Source of the DNA: Spirochaetia bacterium
GTDB taxonomy: Bacteria; Spirochaetota; Leptospirae; Leptospirales; Leptonemataceae
Assembly: GCA_016195395.1 (NCBI GenBank)
Contig: JACPZR010000558.1
Span: 1 to 8,234, forward strand
Direction of reading: 5' to 3'
Length of the DNA: 8,234 bases
Below the pieces are notes generated by a model. That model had not been told where the DNA came from and did not search any database. It was given only the letters and a program-made list of their open reading frames with translations. Below are positions 5,411-8,234 of the stretch, in pieces. How positions within the stretch are numbered: the first letter of the stretch is position 1; the number at the start of each line of letters is the position of its first letter. The translations under genes and the position numbers were made by a program.

Positions 5411-6091
5411 TTATTCTAATTCGTCGTCGGAGACAGATTTTCTGCCTTCCGGGCGTTCGTACGGATATGTCAGGAGGGAGAGTTCCGCCATCTCATGCAT
5501 GCGGTCGTGCAGGAAGTGGTCCGGGTCTTCGTGGATGTCGTATGGGGCGCCTTTTCCCACGCGCACAAAAACGTGCGTGCGCGGGAAAGCCTTCTTGTAG
5601 CGGAACCCCAGCACGCCCACGTGGATAGGATTCTTGGGCCGGCCCGCCAGAAAACGGAACCCAGGGGTACGCCCTTTGCCCATTTTGTCAGGGAAGGTGG
5701 TTTGTTCAGGGAAGATCACCACAATGCGCCCTTCATGGAGCATGTGGCGTCCAAGCAGGAGCGACTTCTTGCTCTTTTCCGGGTTCTTCCGGTTGATGGG
5801 GAGTCCGCCTGTCCGGAGGAAGAACCCAAAAAAATACGTCGCAGCCATGGCGTCTTTCATAACGCACCAAACGTCTTTGCGGACTTTCTGGTGGATCAGC
5901 GAGAAGCCGATGGGAATGTCATCCACGCGCTGGTGCTTTGCCAGGAGCAGCACGGGGCCGGTCTTTGGCAGGTTCTCAAAGCCTTCGGTGTGAATCTTGT
6001 AGAAGAACTTCACGCCAATGCGCGACACAATGTACAAAAGCCACGACGCGAAACGCCCTTTGCCTGGATGTTCAGGATATACCTTGGCCAT
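5411..6091 (-). CDS. PlsC-like 1-acyl-glycerol-3-phosphate acyltransferase
   Basis: This 226-residue protein carries the LPLAT/PlsC signature: the HX4D catalytic motif in LLLAKHQRVDDIPIG (H53, D58), a GGLPINR block (95-101) and FPEQTTFPD (127-135) in place of the usual FPEGT. Family members acylate lysophosphatidic acid to phosphatidic acid at the inner membrane, though other acceptors exist. A hydrophobic stretch near residues 15-31 may anchor it. I chose ATG 6091 because GGCAGG lies 6 nt upstream and this start leaves a clean 19-nt gap after the GreA-family stop. An in-frame ATG at 6160 would add 23 low-quality residues encoded by the end of that gene. The short gap suggests co-transcription with it. 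Gln in place of Gly in the FPEG motif is unusual and may affect substrate choice. Confidence 0.88.
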   Translation of the reverse strand: MAKVYPEHPGKGRFASWLLYIVSRIGVKFFYKIHTEGFENLPKTGPVLLLAKHQRVDDIPIGFSLIHQKVRKDVWCVMKDAMAATYFFGFFLRTGGLPINRKNPEKSKKSLLLGRHMLHEGRIVVIFPEQTTFPDKMGKGRTPGFRFLAGRPKNPIHVGVLGFRYKKAFPRTHVFVRVGKGAPYDIHEDPDHFLHDRMHEMAELSLLTYPYERPEGRKSVSDDELE

Positions 6092-6110
6092 TCTGTGCCT
6101 GCCGTCCGGA

Positions 6111-8234
6111 TCAGAGCGCTTTCGCGATCGATTCCACGGTGTATTTCTTGCTGGACTCAAACGATCCGGTTTCTCCGGGACGCTTACCGATCAGCATCTT
6201 GCCCAAGGGCGACAAATAAGAGATGATGTTCTTCTCAGAGTCCGCATCCCACGGTCCCAAAATGGAGTAGGCGCGGCTTTCACCTTCCGGCGTCTTTACG
6301 CGCACGCGTGTGCCAATCGAAACGATGTCTGTGCGGATGCCCGCTGCGTCGATGATCTTGGCGCGCTTCACTTCGTCTGACACGCGCGTGATCTCCGCCT
6401 GCAGCTGCGTCTGGCGTTCCATAGCCGCCTTGTACTCGGCGTTTTCTCTGAGGTCGCCCAGTTTCTGCGCTTCCCCGATTTCATTCGAGTTGGCCGAGAG
6501 TTCCACGTTGATCAGGTTATCCAAGTGAGCTTTACGTTTCTCCAGAGCCTCTGCAGAAACCAGGATGACATTGTCCGGCGGGAAAAGGGACGCTGTTTCG
6601 GCAATTTCGTCCGCATCGTCTTCTTTTTCCGCAGCGTTGAACGCCGGGTGGACTTCATTCAGGAGAGCCACGAAGTTGTCTTTATGCGCGTCCGGGATGT
6701 ACGGGACTTCACGGAACAGAGCCGCCATTTTACGCAGTGAGGCCGCGTCGATCTGCTTGATGACTTCTGATATGGCGCTTTTGTGGATGGTTTCCTGGTT
6801 GATGTTTGTGGTTCCAAAGAGGGTTTCAATCGCCTGGTTCTTGAGGCGCGTGCCCTTTTTCTCGATCTGCACCAAGGGCTTGAGGAGTCGGAACACAAGA
6901 AGCATGACTTCCTGCTTGGCCGGCTGCCAGTCATAGCTCCATGCGTCATGCAGGATGGACTTGGCCACCCACAGGAATGTTTCCGGGTGCTCGCGGTACT
7001 TGTTGAATGTGCGTTTTACAAAGGCTGCAAGGGCGTCCGTCATGCCCAGGCGGTTCATCTCTGTGACCACGTGCTTGTTGATCTTGGCCGGGACTTCGTA
7101 GAGAATTTCCGTCAGGATGGCGGGCGCGTCTTCGCGGTTGCGGGCAATCATGTTGGCGATGTCACGCTTGAAGTCTACGACCGGGGTATCCGCGGAAAGC
7201 TTCACCAGGGCCGCGGGCTTTTCCGCTTTGATCAACGAAATGATGTCAACCTTCTTCAGGCGGCGCGGCGTTTCCTCGTCCCCCTGCTGGGTGGCGGCCG
7301 CTTCAAGGAACAGAAAGGCATGGATTCTCTTCATGAGATCCTTGTTTTCTTCCTGCTCGCGGTAGAACTGCGTGCAGACGTCCAGCGCGTCATCCGCGTT
7401 GGGGTCTTTGAGGATTTCGTGGGCCACTTCGAGTTTCTTGTCCCATTCGGTGGTGGACTGGAACTTCACCGTCAGTTCTTCTGAACGACTCATGGGCGAA
7501 TCACGCAGAACCAGTTCGTCTTTCTTCTTGGGATTGAAGCCGAAACGCGGATCACCCTTCAGGGCTTCGCGGGCCTTGGACCACCAGCGCGACCAGTCTT
7601 CCGCCGGCAGAAAACGTCCGCAGACTTCATTCTTGATTTCAGACAGAATCATTCTGCTGTGAAAGGATTTCACGAGCACTTCAAAGAAGAGCGGGATGTC
7701 CTCGCGGAACATTTCGTGAACTTCCGACGGGTTCTCATAGTAGCGGACCCAGAGGTGTTCTTGAAAGAGCGGCTGGAGGCTCGATATGGCCATCTGGATG
7801 GACATCTTCTGGCCGGGGTTGTCACGGAAGTCGATGACCATCTGATCCTGGTCAATCTCCGCGATCTTTCCTACGCCCCGTGTGCGGTGATATACGTAGT
7901 TGCCTTTGTCGAATACGATGTTGCGCTCAAAGGCGGCAACGCAGGAGCCCACAGGCTTCTTGTTGTTCGTGATGTCTGACAGCTTGAGGAAGTCCGCGAG
8001 AAGAGAGTGCGTTTCATACTTGCTCCGGTACGCTTTCACGAGGTCCGTGCGGGCCTTGGTGGAAAGGGGTTCGTACTCAAGAATCTTTTTCAATAGAGTA
8101 ATGACGGCGTTCCAGTTCTCTTCTGTGCGGTAGGGTTCCACAAGGGACTGAAGGAACGCCGCGGCACGCGTCTTTTCGCGGTTTCCCACCAGGATGCGTT
8201 CAATTCTCTCGAAGAAAGCAAGGTCTTTGTGATC
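6111..8234 (-). CDS. greA: Long GreA/GreB-family transcript cleavage factor (5' partial)
   Basis: The frame runs from beyond the right edge to TGA at 6111, giving at least 707 residues; classical GreA is about 158. The last 153 residues (nt 6111-6572) are a complete GreA. The coiled-coil domain has GDLRENAEYKAA, whose Asp and Glu correspond to the residues that coordinate the catalytic metal in the RNA polymerase secondary channel. The FKBP-like domain has SILGPWDAD and ISYLSPLGKMLIGK. GreA rescues backtracked polymerase by stimulating transcript cleavage. The N-terminal part is mostly helical, and nt 7767-7913 encode a compact segment resembling a CarD/Mfd polymerase-interaction fold. Similar long GreA proteins are known in spirochaetes and Chlamydia. 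A GTG at 8189 lies in frame, but coding-like sequence (AFFERIERIL) continues upstream of it, so the true start is outside the window. Confidence 0.92.
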   Translation of the reverse strand, partial: DHKDLAFFERIERILVGNREKTRAAAFLQSLVEPYRTEENWNAVITLLKKILEYEPLSTKARTDLVKAYRSKYETHSLLADFLKLSDITNNKKPVGSCVAAFERNIVFDKGNYVYHRTRGVGKIAEIDQDQMVIDFRDNPGQKMSIQMAISSLQPLFQEHLWVRYYENPSEVHEMFREDIPLFFEVLVKSFHSRMILSEIKNEVCGRFLPAEDWSRWWSKAREALKGDPRFGFNPKKKDELVLRDSPMSRSEELTVKFQSTTEWDKKLEVAHEILKDPNADDALDVCTQFYREQEENKDLMKRIHAFLFLEAAATQQGDEETPRRLKKVDIISLIKAEKPAALVKLSADTPVVDFKRDIANMIARNREDAPAILTEILYEVPAKINKHVVTEMNRLGMTDALAAFVKRTFNKYREHPETFLWVAKSILHDAWSYDWQPAKQEVMLLVFRLLKPLVQIEKKGTRLKNQAIETLFGTTNINQETIHKSAISEVIKQIDAASLRKMAALFREVPYIPDAHKDNFVALLNEVHPAFNAAEKEDDADEIAETASLFPPDNVILVSAEALEKRKAHLDNLINVELSANSNEIGEAQKLGDLRENAEYKAAMERQTQLQAEITRVSDEVKRAKIIDAAGIRTDIVSIGTRVRVKTPEGESRAYSILGPWDADSEKNIISYLSPLGKMLIGKRPGETGSFESSKKYTVESIAKAL

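Noticed and set aside
6092..6160. N-terminal extension of the PlsC-like protein from ATG 6160.
   Set aside because: The extra 23 residues overlap the end of the GreA-family gene and look like shadow sequence, while ATG 6091 has a suitable SD and spacing.
5495..6226. Plus-strand frame of 243 codons over the PlsC-like gene.
   Set aside because: It is antisense to a protein with intact HX4D and FPE motifs and matches no family.
6783..7484. Plus-strand frame of 233 codons within the GreA-family region.
   Set aside because: It is antisense to the long GreA-family frame; long antisense frames are expected in moderately GC-rich coding DNA.

Overview
The window looks like a chromosomal segment of a spirochaete, probably a moderately GC-rich one (mid-50s % GC by eye) of the Leptospirales type. 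The best evidence is a GreA-type transcription factor with a very long N-terminal extension, an architecture I know from Treponema, Borrelia and Chlamydia. A lone GHKL ATPase-like protein beside lspA, and an lspA with unusual inserts, also fit a divergent lineage. The assignment is inferred from protein style, not from a database match. I see no rRNA, tRNA, CRISPR, insertion sequence or phage gene.

Layout. (1) From position 936 leftward off the window edge, minus strand: a radical SAM protein with a CX8CX2C cluster motif, lacking its C-terminus. (2) A divergent intergenic region (937-1049) with a perfect 17-bp palindrome and a possible promoter. (3) A plus-strand cluster: a GHKL ATPase-like protein (1050-1877), lipoprotein signal peptidase LspA (about 1942-2667), an ECF sigma factor (2686-3297) and an overlapping single-pass membrane protein (about 3284-4003) that is the likely sigma regulator. 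(4) On the minus strand, meeting that cluster tail to tail with a 58-nt coding overlap, an OafA/YrhL-type membrane acyltransferase (3946-5286). (5) An AT-rich spacer (5287-5410). (6) On the minus strand, a PlsC-like acyltransferase (5411-6091), 19 nt downstream of the long GreA-family gene (6111 to beyond 8234).

Much of the content concerns the cell envelope: lipoprotein maturation, an ECF sigma/membrane regulator pair, a surface-glycan or lipid acyltransferase and a phospholipid acyltransferase. LspA, the sigma factor and its partner are close enough to be one transcript, so lipoprotein processing and an envelope-responsive sigma factor may be co-expressed. The long GreA factor and PlsC probably form a second transcript.

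Points most worth a second look are the CarD/Mfd-RID-like module inside the GreA extension, the GHKL protein with about 120 residues between its ATP-binding boxes, the zinc-less sigma partner that overlaps its sigma gene, the convergent coding overlap, and an inverted repeat that encloses the acyltransferase ribosome-binding site and start codon. None of these amounts to a demonstrated new system.
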